Assembly: GCA_002633005.1 (NCBI GenBank)
Contig: NMRA01000112.1
Location: 812,659 to 876,658, forward strand
DNA: 64,000 nucleotides
Reading direction: 5' to 3'
DNA from: Phoronis australis
Taxonomy: Eukaryota > Phoronida > Phoronidae
This document shows, one piece after another, positions 22,446 to 35,900 of this stretch; within the stretch, counting starts at the first letter, position 1; each line of letters starts with the position of its first letter. The notes under the pieces were generated by a model, which was not told where the DNA came from, searched no databases, and saw only the letters and a program-made list of their open reading frames with translations. Position numbers and translations under genes: made by a program.

Positions 22446-25043
22446 ATGAAAAGAAATTAAAATTGAAATAACATTTTCACGATGATGTGTTAGTGCGACT
22501 TTGATGGCGACTGATGTCATAATCTTCACCTTTGGTGTCAGTGACTCCATCGTTATCGCCATCATCATAACTAAAATTTTTTTTCACGATATCGACATCT
22601 TCTTATTTTCAATCATCGGAACCAATTATAAGAACTCTCAATCAATACATAAATTTGTCATTACTGTACCTATATCCATAATTACCCATCTCAATAGAGA
22701 TGATATTAAAAAATTTAATTCATTTCTGTGCACTATGTGTAATCTCTTTCAATTTCTTAAATCTCGTCTGTCCAAAATTGACCAATGCCGGACACGGCAC
22801 TATTAGAGCAAACTTAAAATATTGTAATCAAATCGTTTAACATGGTTGGCTATGTTTTGAGTCTGAGTCTCGGTCGAGTACGATTTGAGTTCGGAGGTTA
22901 AGCTCTTGGCCCTGTACTTATTTGGACGTTTCGCCGATTACTGCCGACTTGTTCAAGCTTCTACGACACCTGGTGGTATGTGTCGATCTTGAGGCAATCG
23001 GCTGCGAACAATACTCTGTCCCATGTATGCTGAAGGTTTAATCTCCGCATCCACTTATTCTGTTTAAGGATATATGTTTGATTCTTTCAAGAACACTCTT
23101 ATTCGCATCACGTTCAAACATATTTTTTCCTCTCTGGGCTCAGTTCATCACCCAAATCAAAAGTGTGACACGACTCTTCACAAAGATGAACACAGCCAAG
23201 CATACGTCTAAAAATCATGATTATTCCGTACCACATTGGACGAGTTATATTCTCCACTGATATCTCCATACATACCTAAGCACACGCCATGCAAACCGAC
23301 TCCGTCATTTACTCAAGCTCATCCATTCACTGTGGAATCAGCTGTCACCATTGTACGGTTATTTCAGAAGAAATTTACTTTTGCTCTCAATACTCATGCT
23401 CCCCTCCCAGTTTATTTAATCTATAGGAAAACATGTTTTCTTAGACCGGTATCGATTACACCTTGGTGGTGAACTGGTTAAATTTTTGATGCTTTGATTA
23501 CACTTGACCTGTCGGAACTATATTAAGGTTAATCCAGATTACACGCTGGAGTCAATACACAATTTTCACCTCACGCGATGCCGAGGCACTGGCAGACTGA
23601 TGTTCATACGTAAGCCCATTCAATGGACGTGTTACTCATCATCTACTGCATTTCAATCAGAGAACGTTCATCTTGAGGTGGCAGGGTAGATTTCCGTAGA
23701 CTCAAGAATCTCGATAAGGAAGCTTGTTATAGATGGCGAAATCTCGTGAAGTCTCGCGTGTTCTTGCGTTGTTTGTGAGATGCTCGTCTCTACGGAAAGC
23801 ACGCCAGCTATCACGCTCACTTCAACATCACCTTCAAAACCAACAAAGCAAGCGTCCGTCAAATCAAACTTGAACACGTGTAAATCAAATCTCTCAACCT
23901 TGGAACACATATCGTATCTCCATCCCTTACTGAAAATTTAAGACACAGGTAAAATAACAAGAGCGTCAAAATACCTACACTTTTGACTGCCTTTCGTCAA
24001 CACTTTCAAGATAACGCCGCTTCCAGTCCACGTACTCAATTCGTGTTAATGATAGAGAAGAATACCTGCGAGACCAGTTTGTTAGCGTTAACGACTTGTT
24101 TCAGAAATTCCTTGTTTAGGCGAGAATAAGAAGGAAGAAACTGCCACTTCATTGCGATGCTCGGCTATTTTACTTAAGCAAAATGTCGGGATGTAAACAG
24201 TAACGCGTCGCTACCGACCAAAGTATACATGTATGAATAAAAATAGACTGTGCTCTTATATTAACATTTGGTAAGTCCAACCAATTCTCTGTTATTCAGC
24301 GGTGTAATTAAAGATACCGTATACAAGTGAGTATTCGCAGACTGTCTCACCTCACCGATTTTCAGCTTCAGGTGTTTTTTCTCGCATTTTGATTTTACAT
24401 TACTTTTTGTCATAGTTGGCCTTGATTCCCAACACTCTGAAAAATGCTACAAAGGTGACGAGGACAGCTTCGTTCGGGTTTTAGTAAAATCGCTAGCACA
24501 AGCGGTAGTAACTGTTCTTTGGTAGATGTTAATATGGTTGCACAAACTGTCGTAACCCTTACACTGCAACAGCTTGTATCGACCTTGGTAGCAGAGATTG
24601 TCGTAATTAAGAAAACAACCTGCGTGACGTTGAGAGAAGGCGATTTTAAGCTGCATAAGCAAATGTAGTATCCAGCTTACAATATCGCTGACGGACGACA
24701 ACAAAACAACGTTTTGCATCATTTATGTCAGTCTTCACTGTCAATTTTTATACGCTGTTTGTCAATTCCCAAGCCTTTATATTGAAACCATATCCGCAAA
24801 CATCGCACTCATATAAGCCAACCCTTGGACTATTGTCTTTCGTCAAAAGTAACATCTTCATTCATCATCTGTAAATTGCTTACGATATCAAACCCTTAAA
24901 TATTGTGGCTGGCAGGGGTATATCCGTGTTGTTGCATCTGTCGCACGAGTTTCCCACTCTCCGATCGTCGGCCATTTGCTTGGGAGCAGAACCATCCTTC
25001 AGCCAATAATTCTGCAACCCTTTACAGAACATAAATGCGTCAT

Positions 25044-25470
25044 TACGATCATATTGCCACCACTACTACCACCAGCATCATTATCACCATCAGCATAATC
25101 ATCGTTATCATAGCCATCACTCTCACCACTACCAAGACTATCAGTGTCAGCATCACCACCCCCCCACCACCACCATCACCCCCACCATCACCATCACCAT
25201 CACCATCATCAAAACCGATACCATCATAATCATGACCATTGTCACCATCATCTCCATCATCGTCATCACTAAAGCCACCATAATCATCACACCACCTCCA
25301 ACAACAATATTATCATCGCCATCGCCATCTTTCTAAAACGATTATGACTATCACAAAAACCATAACTATCATCACCACCCGCTATCACCGTCACCATTAT
25401 CACCATAATCACCGACTTTACCACAATAACCAACACCACTGTCACTTTCACCGCCATCTGAGCTCCTGTC
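25044..25470. repeat. CAT/CAC (ATC) trinucleotide-rich array
   Basis: Long imperfect stretch of CATCAC, CACCAT and ATCATC words with a C-rich core near 25155-25210. Frames across it are Thr/Ile/Ser/Pro repeats with no sign of a gene. Confidence 0.95.
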
Positions 25471-27580
25471 ATCCCCACCATGGTTATTGCAATAGCTTTC
25501 GAAAATGAAAAATGAGCCATTTGTGAATCAGTCACCAAAAATTTTGATAACAATACAGTGTACTTTGAAATCATTCAAGTAAAAAATTGACTGAATTGCA
25601 TTTCAAGCAAAGGGGCTGTGTTGAAACGAATGGACGCACACTTAATTTTCAAATTATCAAAACCAATTTGGATTAAGCACACGATGTTGTAATACATTGA
25701 AGCTAGGCTAAATTAAAGCTATCGAAAAATAAAACGAATGCTGCAAGCTTTGTAATCTAAAAGTAGAAGACATAATTTCAAAAAGACGGACTCGCTGCGT
25801 TGGATAGAAGAATTTTCTAATATTTTTTCCTACTGCTTGCTGAACTGTCACTCCTTTAGTCGTCGTATCTAAATCCCCGCGTAGCTTGGAATTGTGCGAG
25901 AACAGCTTTTAAAACAAAACAAAATGCACGCAATAGAGTGGGAAACCCCTACTGTTGCGTACCTGTGCAATAATTCACTAACTGCAGGACTGAATAAGAA
26001 CATTAACCCGATTAATAGTTTACCATCAGAGAGGATGCAATCGGATTCTGCGTTTCATACAGCAATTTAGGCCGGCTAGATGTAGCAATGTAATACTGTG
26101 TTTACACGAGACGTTTAACATAGAACAAACTGACGTACAGTGACAACGTTAGCTCCGATTGAGTTAATCCTTTCAGAACGGGGTCTAGAACGAAGCAGTC
26201 GGAAACGAAACCGCTTTACGAGTGCACGGATAAGATTTGCACACTTCCCCTCACCACAGCTTCAGACGAGCAGTTAACACGACACCACATTGTCGCGTTC
26301 AACTTGTACCACTTGAAAAGGGATTTCAAGATGACACTGCAGTATGACACTATTGTTTTTATCGACTCTATGTCAAAATCAAGGCTTCTCCTTGGTTCTT
26401 CCTGAAATTGGAATAATTTTTTTTTTGTCTCGGGAAGAACTGGCGGATCGTTGTTTCTGGAGACCAGGTTCAGTTAGGTGTTTATACCGCGCTGCTCATT
26501 CCTCGCGACGAGCAGGCTACAATCAATAACGGAGTGTTAGTTATTCGAAATTATTGTCGCCTCACTCTGATATAAAGTAAAGGAACATCGTATTATCGTT
26601 TACAAGTGAGTGACATGGTACTGTCATGTTGAAATAACTGAAAGAACTGAGTTTTAGAGACTCCCTGACGTTTGGCCTTCTTCCTTATAACACATCGGTT
26701 CACGATCGATGCCGAAGATCAATGTCATGCCTAAACTCGGGTAGAAAAACATTATTTTCGTATTTTTTCGGAAACTGAAGCATAGAGACATTTTTGCAAA
26801 AGTTATTGGAATGGCAATCACCGTAGATACATTCTTGATTATGTGCATTGTTTTGTATGTTATTGTATTGCATTGCACAGCAATTGGAGATACACGACTA
26901 CAACTTTTCTTCTTAGGTATCTTTTCATTTAACTTTCACAGAAAATTGGTATGGAAATGCTTTTACATAATTTATCTACCTATATGGGGAAACGTGGGTG
27001 GCAAATTTCCTCCAAACGCGTGTTGCTAAATTCCACGCCGCATTGTACCGTTACCTAACTGCTGTTTGTGTATTTTAGTTGTACTTAAACACCAAGCCTC
27101 ATTACGTCTTTACAAATCTTGTGGTACATGTATACTGCTCGTGTGGCAGTACTAATATGCAGCCCCTACAAGTCAGTTTGAGAAAACGTCAATGAAAGTG
27201 GTCAAAGAGAAGGCTTGGCGTTCAATAAAAATAAACTAAAATAAGATAGGACCTCGCTTGAAAAGCAAGACTTCGCGCGATTACGCGAGATATTGCAACG
27301 TATTTTAAATGAGAGCAAGTGATTTTGACTAGATTTTTATGGTCGTGGGTTACCTACTGAACTCTATCCAGGTTTTTAAGAGAACCGCGTGCAATTGACA
27401 AAAATAACGAGCTCAGCTGAGCGTCTTTAAACAATTACTAACTTCCACGGAGAAATGCGAAAATCATGCAGGTTTCTTTGATTGTAATCAAACCTCATGA
27501 TCGCTCACATATAAAAACATTATAAAAGGTTTATACAGTCTCAGTTATTGAGCTTTTAGTTATAATTACTATGTTAGCCT

Positions 27581-27754
27581 TCAACAGTTCAAAGCCTTTC
27601 TCTTCGTTATATCCACAAACAGGTTTATGGGCATGCTGACCACCAGCCCTACAAACGCGACGAAAAAAAGCAGTAGGGTCGGCATCCCATTTTTAAAGCT
27701 TGCACGGACATCTTCCCTTCGAAAATTATGGTCGAACCCTCCATATAGCGGTGA
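27581..27754 (-). other. Unrecognised open frame with one hydrophobic segment
   Basis: In one minus-strand frame, about 57 codons are open from 27754 to a stop at 27583-27581. They include SPLYGGFDHNFRREDVRASF and then NGMPTLLLFFVAFVGLVVSM. The second part could be a signal peptide (from the Met at 27685) or a membrane span. No convincing donor or acceptor flanks it and I recognise no family, so chance is likely. It is recorded because a hydrophobic segment on the alpha-gene strand upstream of its first exon could be an alternative first exon. Confidence 0.2.
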
Positions 27755-28456
27755 CACCAGAATATCAAATTAAATGGTTTTCGCATTCTCATCCTCATCG
27801 AGGGTGACTTTTTAGATGATGACATTTCTCAAGAACACTGCCCAACGTGAAAGCAGTTTAGTCCCCCCATCTTACAAGCCACAATACATGTACAAATACT
27901 ACATCTCTTGTGATCACCACTCACAATGGTTCCTCAAACAATGTCCACTGAATCAGAAATCCATAATTCATACTTTAAAAATACCTGCAGCATTTTGTAA
28001 ACTGTACTTTATGTGTTTAGTCGCTACTGAATGATGGCCACTTACAGTGTTACTGAACTTTAATGGAGTTACTAAGCGGTTCGCCTCACAACACTTCAGC
28101 CACAGGCATGACAGATGCGAATATGTTCCATCGATAACAAATCACACAAAATTATTTTACAATTTTCACGATCTGTTTTAATTAATGTAGTGAATCGTAA
28201 TCAGAATCAGACATGTTTACTCTCTGTATGAAGATCTTGGCCACATGATACAATTGGCAATACAACATTACAATGATAATAGTTCAGCTCTCTGCAGTCT
28301 GTTGCTCTTGAAATATATAGCGCCAGGCTAATTCGCAAGGGTCATGATTTCAAAGCATTAATTTAAGCTAACCAGCTAAAGACGAGCGACGGTCAGCAGC
28401 ACCAACATCGCAGTTTACAATTATTAACGTTACAATATGGATGGCGCAAAATAGAA

Positions 28457-28530
28457 GGCTATAGCCCACACTTTTTTCAATGCTGCGCCACCCATGGTCT
28501 ATGGGCGGCGCACCACAGGGGGGCTGGGGG
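28457..28530 (+). repeat. Dispersed CCCATGGTCTATGGGCGG repeat, forward copy
   Basis: About 74 bp centred on the palindrome-rich word CCCATGGTCTATGGGCGGCG, flanked by a G-run (GGGGGGCTGGGG). It closely matches the reverse complement of 31894-31968. Confidence 0.7.
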
Positions 28531-31500
28531 ATGGGTTGGCTATAGTCCCCTTTATTGTTAGTGCCCATGTACAAGTAAGTAAGGAAAGAAGGTACTGCAT
28601 TGTCTGTCATTTTCGTCAGCAAATTTCGTCATGTTATCATGCAGAACAGGTCAATGACATATACAATGAAGCTGGTCATTAATCTGATCAATGTTGCAGA
28701 TGTCACAAATCTTTCACTCTCGAGTAAACCTGCCTACCGCCTTGCTTCATTATAAAGATTGTGCAGTGAGCACCAAATGAAGTGAGTATTTTCCTCAGCT
28801 AGGGATCTCAATAGTAAACGATACACTTCAGTTTTGTTTTGAAAGTACAATGAAATTGATATTTTCGAATTTCAATTACAGAATGGCAATTTTGAACTTC
28901 ACGAAATTCTGATAGAAGTAAATCATTATTACTTAGTCCATATAACCATACCTCTCCAAGCCTGTAAATGTAGAGAAGCATCTTCACAGAATTAAACTGA
29001 ATGAACATTGTTTTCTCTAAAAACTGCGTTTAACTATTGCGGGGAGCTTTTTTAAAAATGGAGCATGCCAAATTGCTTTTAAGAAATCGTATCGCGCAGT
29101 TAGCGATAAAAAACAACACGCTTAACACTATCAAACTTCGGCGCCTTTAATGATGCTTGTGGTTTTTCAGAATATCTAAGCAAAAGCAACAACGTAGAGA
29201 CAGACATCAACACTTTTATGGAAAATGGAACGCGACACTCCTCCATACTCACCACCAAAACACCTCAGACCACAAACTTTCGTTTGCCCGGAACGTCAGC
29301 AGAGATTCCTGTTACCGTTACCGTAATATCCTGAAATGTTGACTTTTTGTCGTTTATTCTGTAACAATGATATGGCCAAGTTGTGATAGTAAACAACGTC
29401 TTGTTTATGTCACCGGCCAAATGCCTTTTTTGCGATATCTCCGTGAGAAATAATCGAATGTGTTCTAGATAGTTCTCTGCAACGTCTAAGAGTCTAACAT
29501 GTTTTAGTACTCATATTAGATCACGTGCATTTTATGAATAACATTCAGTGTAAGCTTTTCTAACATACATGATTGTTATATAGTCCATCAGGATTCCATG
29601 CAAAACAAATTCAATTAAACGTTATTCACACGACAAACTAATATTAAGGGTGTATGTTAGGAACGCAAACGTTGATTGAAATGAGTCGAGTGGCGACAGA
29701 AGCATTATTTCAAAACTGTTTATTTGTGAAACCAAAGAAACGGATTGTGATTTGTGATTAACGTCTCAAAGAAACACAGTTTATTGAAAATTGAAAAGCA
29801 TCATGCCATTAAATTTGGTTCGTAGAAATGCGTAATATTTTTTCTCTGACGAACAAACACTTATAATTGCAAATTTCTCTAGCGACTCATCAATTGGATT
29901 CCCTCAAGGTGTCATGCCTAGAACGTAATTCTAGAATTTGTTATTTTCCTAAAACTGATATATTTTCATGTGCGTAAAATTAAAAATCTTCTTAATGGAA
30001 TGGCTTAGGGCTAACGCAACCAAGTTGTTTTTCTTGCTGTCTTAAATGTGTTAAAATCAGTATGATATACCTTGATGCATTGTCATCTCAGGTGGTTGTA
30101 AATTCCTGATGCTTGCAATGTAACCAAAGTTTTGTAACAGCAAACAGCATTACAAGGTGAGAGCTGCTTTCATTCATAACAGCAGGTCCTGATTCGACAT
30201 TTTGATCCCACGTTTACAGTTCAACAGAGTTTGTTAAGATTGATAACAGCGGCGTGAAATGATAGCAATCGGAAGGACAAGGTGTGCCCGGGGCACCAAG
30301 GCGATTGAGAAACATTAGCAGTCGGAGGTATCAGATTTGAGGTCGGCGAATTACACGTGTTTCATAAATGTTTAACAGAAATTAGTCATATTTAAGCTAA
30401 TCTCGTCATCCCAGGGTCCATGTAACGTTCGTAACAATCGTGTTATGTTTTTCTACGACAGACGAATAAGATACGTAAAAGTTTCCTAAAGGTTAAGTGG
30501 ATTGGCCTTCATTTACCAACACGTTTTTATGCACTGATTGACTTTCGCCTGCTAAGCATTACACGCACAGGAGTCGTACAGTACCAGTGATTAGCTGGCT
30601 CAAGACGAAAGGTTACAAGGCCTGGCCATGCATTGTGTCGAACCATTTTCTGTTTACTAGCCCCATCCCAGCGAACTACCGCTCATAGTAACGTTTCCAA
30701 ATTGTTACAAATTATAGACATTGGTAAATAATTTCATTAGTGAGTCAGTCTGTAGATGAAATACTTGCAAGCATACATGTACATACTGTAGCTGTGTCGT
30801 ATGGGTTATTCAGTTGAAAGCGACTAATAATCTTAGTTTTTTCGACGGAAGGCTCGAGTTTATAGCCGCTTTAAAAATCATTATATTGCTGTATGCTGTG
30901 TTTCACAGTATCAAACCTTTGTGATGTTAGCGGCAACACTTTGTAGGCCACCTTATATAAATATTTTAGCCACAAGGTATTGTGGTAGAAGCACACTCAT
31001 TCAGTTGCCTCCCCTCCAGGTATTTTACTGTGACCAACAATTATCTTAAATCATAGCCGGTAATAAAATAATAAAGTTAGTGTAGTATCATAATACTTCA
31101 CAAAAATACAGAGAAAAAATACACTAGCAAATTGAAACAGCAAAATTGTTCATAGTAACATAATGTAGATATATGGTGACGATGGTCCAAACTTGGTGTA
31201 AATACAATACTTTACGGTAGATTCATAGGCAAAATTTGTTTCAATCAAACACCAAATCTCTTTGGCTAATCTAATTACACTCCATTTGAATATCATATTG
31301 AACCCTTTCGGCATTGTGGGTGGCTTATCACTCCCTAGATAAACAAGACGAAATATTTCTTTTTAAACTGTGCCCCCTTGAGTCATATATTTATAAGTAG
31401 AGTAATTTCCTAAAAGCCTACAAGCACCCTTAGATGTGATTGCTATGCGTATGGAGTGCTTGCTAAAGAATAAAAATTGCTCATAATTGCCTGAAATAAA

Positions 31501-31893
31501 AAAGCATTTTGTTGATCAAAGGTTTCCTTATGACATCTATTGCTGAAATAATTAATGCGTTATTGGAACTATTAGCAAATTTTAAGTCAAAACAAACCTG
31601 TTGGAAAGTCAGCTTGAACAAATTTACTTTCAAAAGGCAAACATTTCTATTGTGTTGCGTTAATCTAGAAAACAATTGATTGTTCAGCTGTTTTAAGAAA
31701 GAATTAAGTTTCTTTATCGAAATAATGTTCTATTATTTTATAAAATGTTACCCCAGCCACATATGCGATGCAAGTAAAACCGTGTCTTTACTATTTCCCG
31801 AAGTATTAATTGAACAAACGTTATTTCAACCGGTTGTGTATTGAGCCAAATTTCCACGTGGGGAACAGCACTGAAGAAAGTGGAGGCTGTAGA

Positions 31894-31968
31894 CCCCAGC
31901 CCCACTGTGGTGTACCGCCCATAGACCATGGGCGGCGCAGCACTGAAGAAACGTTGTGGGTTAGAGCC
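31894..31968 (-). repeat. Dispersed CCCATGGTCTATGGGCGG repeat, reverse copy
   Basis: Reverse-complement relative of 28457-28530. Here it overlaps a direct repeat of CAGCACTGAAGAAA (near 31866 and 31939). Its open frames on either strand are repeat-derived. Confidence 0.7.
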
Positions 31969-32408
31969 CCCCCCCAGCCCCGCCCGTGCTTTGCTAGGCT
32001 ATTACGAAAATACCAAGGACCGTTTTATCTAAGGTAGGAATACATGTGCCCTCCTACACCAAAGACGGTCGTTGCGAACGTGACGTTGCGTTTTTATCAG
32101 AGCAATGCGTTGCAAGTCACGCCACTGAAATATGTGCATATTAAAATCGGTGTGTCTATCGTCTCAGCTAAGACTGGAATTAAGATCTTGATAAAATTTC
32201 TTTAGTACCTTTTTCGTCGTACAGAACGGCGAGAAACACGAATTCCGAAGTTCGCACGATTCAATTAAGTAAATTTTGCATCAGCAACACATACACGTGT
32301 GCGTAGTGTACGTATTCAGTTCAAGACCAAGGAAATGAAAGATCGGAAGTGGGGCGGAGTTCACAACAAAGCTGTCACAAGTGTAAATGGCACGAGTATG
32401 TCGAGTAC

Positions 32409-32485
32409 ACATGTATTCCAATCGTGTGGTGGATACATGTATTCCAATCGTGTGGTGGATACATGGAGACCAATCGAGTGTTGAT
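32409..32485. repeat. 26-bp tandem repeat, about 3 units
   Basis: The unit ACATGTATTCCAATCGTGTG plus GTGGAT is perfect twice (32409-32434, 32435-32460). A third, degraded unit follows. It lies about 380 bp before the beta ATG. Confidence 0.93.
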
Positions 32486-32680
32486 GAAATAATAAACAGT
32501 CGTTAATTAATTTCACGGTCAACTCGACTAATTGAATGATGATCAATGGACCTGGACTGTAATGACATGATTAAACCGGTCAAACCGCCAATAATAGAAG
32601 TCTTCAGTTCACTGAGTGGTTTGCTGTTCAGTACATGCAGGCTTACAACGACCAAGCAGCGAAGCCTTGCCAGGGATTGA

Positions 32681-32707
32681 TTCGACGTTTCGCGCATGCG
32701 CGTCGAA
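32681..32707. promoter_or_regulatory. Palindromic NRF1-type site (GCGCATGCGC) upstream of beta ATG
   Basis: GCGCATGCGC (32692-32701) matches the NRF1 consensus YGCGCAYGCGCR core on both strands. It is enclosed by TTCGACG (32681-32687) and CGTCGAA (32701-32707), inverted copies of each other. It lies 162 bp 5' of the beta start codon, where a core promoter or 5'UTR would be, in a CpG-bearing patch that stands out from AT-rich flanks. No TATA box is evident. Function is inferred. Confidence 0.5.
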
Positions 32708-32862
32708 ATGCCAACAAACGTGAAGTGGGTTTGCCGCGGATTAGTGAAAAGATGAATAACTTACGAATAGGGCTTGTAGTCGCAACAGACAGGAATACGA
32801 CAGCGTTGTGAGAAAAAAGATTGTGAAAGAACAAGAGTGTTTAAGACTTGGATTTATCCGTC

Positions 32863-32915
32863 ATGAAATGGCTGAAATTTCTTACAGTCCTGGCGCTCAG
32901 TACTGATCTCCTAAG
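32863..32915 (+). CDS. Beta-like subunit, exon 1 coding part (signal peptide)
   Basis: Encodes MKWLKFLTVLALSTDLL and two bases (AG) before a GTAGGC donor at 32916. A basic n-region (two Lys) and a short hydrophobic core give a plausible signal peptide. The AG joins the first base (C) of exon 2 to make Ser. The ATG has G at -3 and lies 162 bp after a palindromic NRF1-type site. It is only 931 bp upstream of exon 2, on the same strand and with matching phase, which makes the assignment stronger than for the alpha exon 1. Confidence 0.85.
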
Positions 32916-35900
32916 GTAGGCTGTGAATATTTGAATAAGCTAGACGGTTTTTTCATGAGAACAGGACAGATGTTACATAGAGATCAGAATATCTATTTAA
33001 TGACTCCCTCTTAATAGTATTGTCTGTGCATTTTGTCATGTAATTAGCATAGTTTTTAATAATGCAAAATATCATCCAAGAAATAATTGACATGTGGTAT
33101 TACTAAGAGTTCCGATGAGTATGTTAAGTGTCCTTAATCAACGCTGGCGTTGTTTAGGTTGAGATACACCGGTGACGGTTAAATGTAAAATATCCCAGAG
33201 ACGATTGCTTGACGGAATCATCAGACGATTGTATTAATTCCATTAATGTGTTTGAATAGTCGTGGTACAATGAATTCTAGTCACTAGAGAATGATCAATT
33301 CTCTTGTTATTGACTTCGATATTTCTCTGGCTAGCCAGAATGCCTGCATTATTATTTTCAACACGTATTAGAGTAAATGGGTTTTAAATACATTCAGAAG
33401 AAAAACCTACCTCTCACATTACGTGTTACCATGGCAATGGGAATTTGTTTGTAACCTGAAGCATAATTTGAGCGTAGTATTCTACTTTACAATTATTTCT
33501 TGATACGTAACAGCAAATGCAGTAGATTTCATTCCTACGCGTGCATTCGCGAATGGTCAGTTCAACGTCCTGCAGGAAAACGTTTGGTAATCTAATGCCA
33601 CTCATTACTCTAAAATAGACCAGCAGGACGCTATGGTGACGTCATCCAAACGACACTTATTTTCTGTAGTTCTGGTGATATGACCAGCTATTTTTTGAGG
33701 TATTTGTCTGTTTTTGTCTGACAGGCTGTAAAGCCAGTTGCTGCCGGCAAAATGCAAACCAATACACGTGTGAGCCAATGGTCATTCGCAGGAGCCTTTT
33801 CCAACAACGTTTAAAAACTTTATAATTATGACTTTAAATATTTCAGCGGTTCCGGAGACCATTTGAGAAATGTATCGCAGACTATAAAGAAATTAATGGA
33901 TGGTTATGACATTCGACTTAGGCCGTCATTCGGTGGTGAGTAAAGCTTTTATTGACTTAAAAGCTGATGACAACTTTGACTGCTGATACTTATGTTGATG
34001 AGTTGTGAATTTTACCATGCCGTATCCCTAGTGGTCAGGTTTTTCATAAGTTCGCACTACATCACACTTTCACCCAAGTTTGAATTTAAATACAAACTTG
34101 AATTGTGCAATTTCTGTACTCCACGCTATTAAGTATGACGTCTGTAAACAAGGTTACATGAATTTGCTTAAACAGTTAACATTTTCACTGCGTAAGTATT
34201 AACTTCTTATACCCTGTTGATTGTAACCACTTCCCAGTCATGGGCTTTCCATATTTTACATATGTTAGTAACTAGTTGGAAACTGGAAAGAATGTCGTCC
34301 AGGGCTCAGTACTTTGCCACCGGACCTCAGTATCTCTACGTGTGGGCTAATTACGCAACTGATTAGCAATTCTTGGCTACACGAGATACTAACTAATTCG
34401 TTGTGTTTGGGTGACCAGACATGTATATTTCTCCAAGTCTTGTACAGTGACAATATTCCAGTTTAGCCACAACCTAATTGCTTACATTTATAATATACCA
34501 CGTACATAGTCGTATATAATAACATCGCCGCGTCCGGCTGACGAATTATAAGCCGTATTGCAAATTGATCAGTTCCAGCTCCTTCAGGAGCGCCACTCAA
34601 TGACAGGTGTACATGTATGAGATGGTTATTATGTAGCCCTGGTTGTGCAATTCCTGGCTGTGTTCCGTGAACATAACTTTGAAGCAAACTGTTGGAAGTA
34701 CTGAATGAACTGAATTCGATGATTTAAACATCTACTTATGTACGGTCAATAATATGCCAGTAATATTGCTGCGCTCTCGAGATGTCACATTTCCCCATTG
34801 AAGACAAGTGTCCAATGTTTTCATTTGCCATGATCACAAAAATGGAGTCGACAATGAAATAAGCCATGCTCACTTTTTCGTTTTTTGTTAAATTGTAAAC
34901 AGAATGGAGCTCATTGATGTCTTTCTATTTTTATACCTTACTCTGAAGATGTCTACTTTCACACGCCGTTTTGGCACACCGGAATCATTTTAAAGAAACG
35001 TACTCTACTCTAACGAGGTTGCAGTCGCCGTAGCACACGATAAGTACACTGTGAAATTAAAACGACTGTTGACACTAACACAGTCTCTTTTGGGTTGTGG
35101 TTGTCACGTTTTTGTGACCTACATTTCTATTCATTTCATTCAGCGCTTCACGGCAACAGGAAGTCCGGCAACTAAGAGTTTCTGAATTGGTAAAAAATGG
35201 AAACGTAAAGCTTTATACGGATATTTGTATGCGTAATAATTAAATGCTTATTGAACTGATTTGTTCGACTCGTTCTCAGCATGTATGCGGTTGTTAACAT
35301 GGAGTCGAACTATAAATACTATGCTTCTGAGACTATCGCAACTGAGTGAATATATTCCCTGAACACAAGTTTCTATCCTGAGAACATTTCTCCTATTGAA
35401 AATTGATTATGAGATGTAGAAACCATTTTAGGAATGAACGATCGTTCTGGCTCTGTGTCGAAGTTTGTTTTTCGGTATCCGGTGCTTGGACAAGTTTTCG
35501 TTATCAATGACGTGCACGGCGGAGGTGTGAGCACATTTAGAGGGTTGGCTAACCTAATTTTGAATAACCGTGACTATTCTTGCAACTCCTAATTGCGATC
35601 CGAAATGATACATCAACATTTTGTTTTAAACTTTCAAAAACGTTTGAAGCAATTTATTCATACCTACCGTTTTTAAGACAAGTCTATTACGTCCAGCTCA
35701 TTGACTGAGAGCATGCCGTGGTCCAGAGCTTCAGAGTAACTGCTCCGCCAGACAAATCACTCACAAGTTGCTTGTAGGCTTACAGTGCATTAACTTTGGT
35801 AAAACAAAGAGAAGGTACATTTTTAAGGTGTGAGCCAAATGCAAACACTGCCTTCAGGCGAGACATATGTTCAAATATTCATAAATTTGTGACCTCCTCC

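Larger units (their letters stand above)
12871..32640. other. Interval between the divergent genes (promoters, 5'UTR exons, repeats)
   Basis: About 20 kb. No exon with recognisable homology was found. Contents seen: a CAT/CAC array (25044-25470), dispersed repeats (18333-18487, 28457-28530, 31894-31968), short tandem repeats (22406-22445, 32409-32485) and a minus-strand hydrophobic frame (27581-27754). Both promoters and any non-coding first exons should lie here, but none is identifiable by motif except the site at 32692. Confidence 0.6.
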
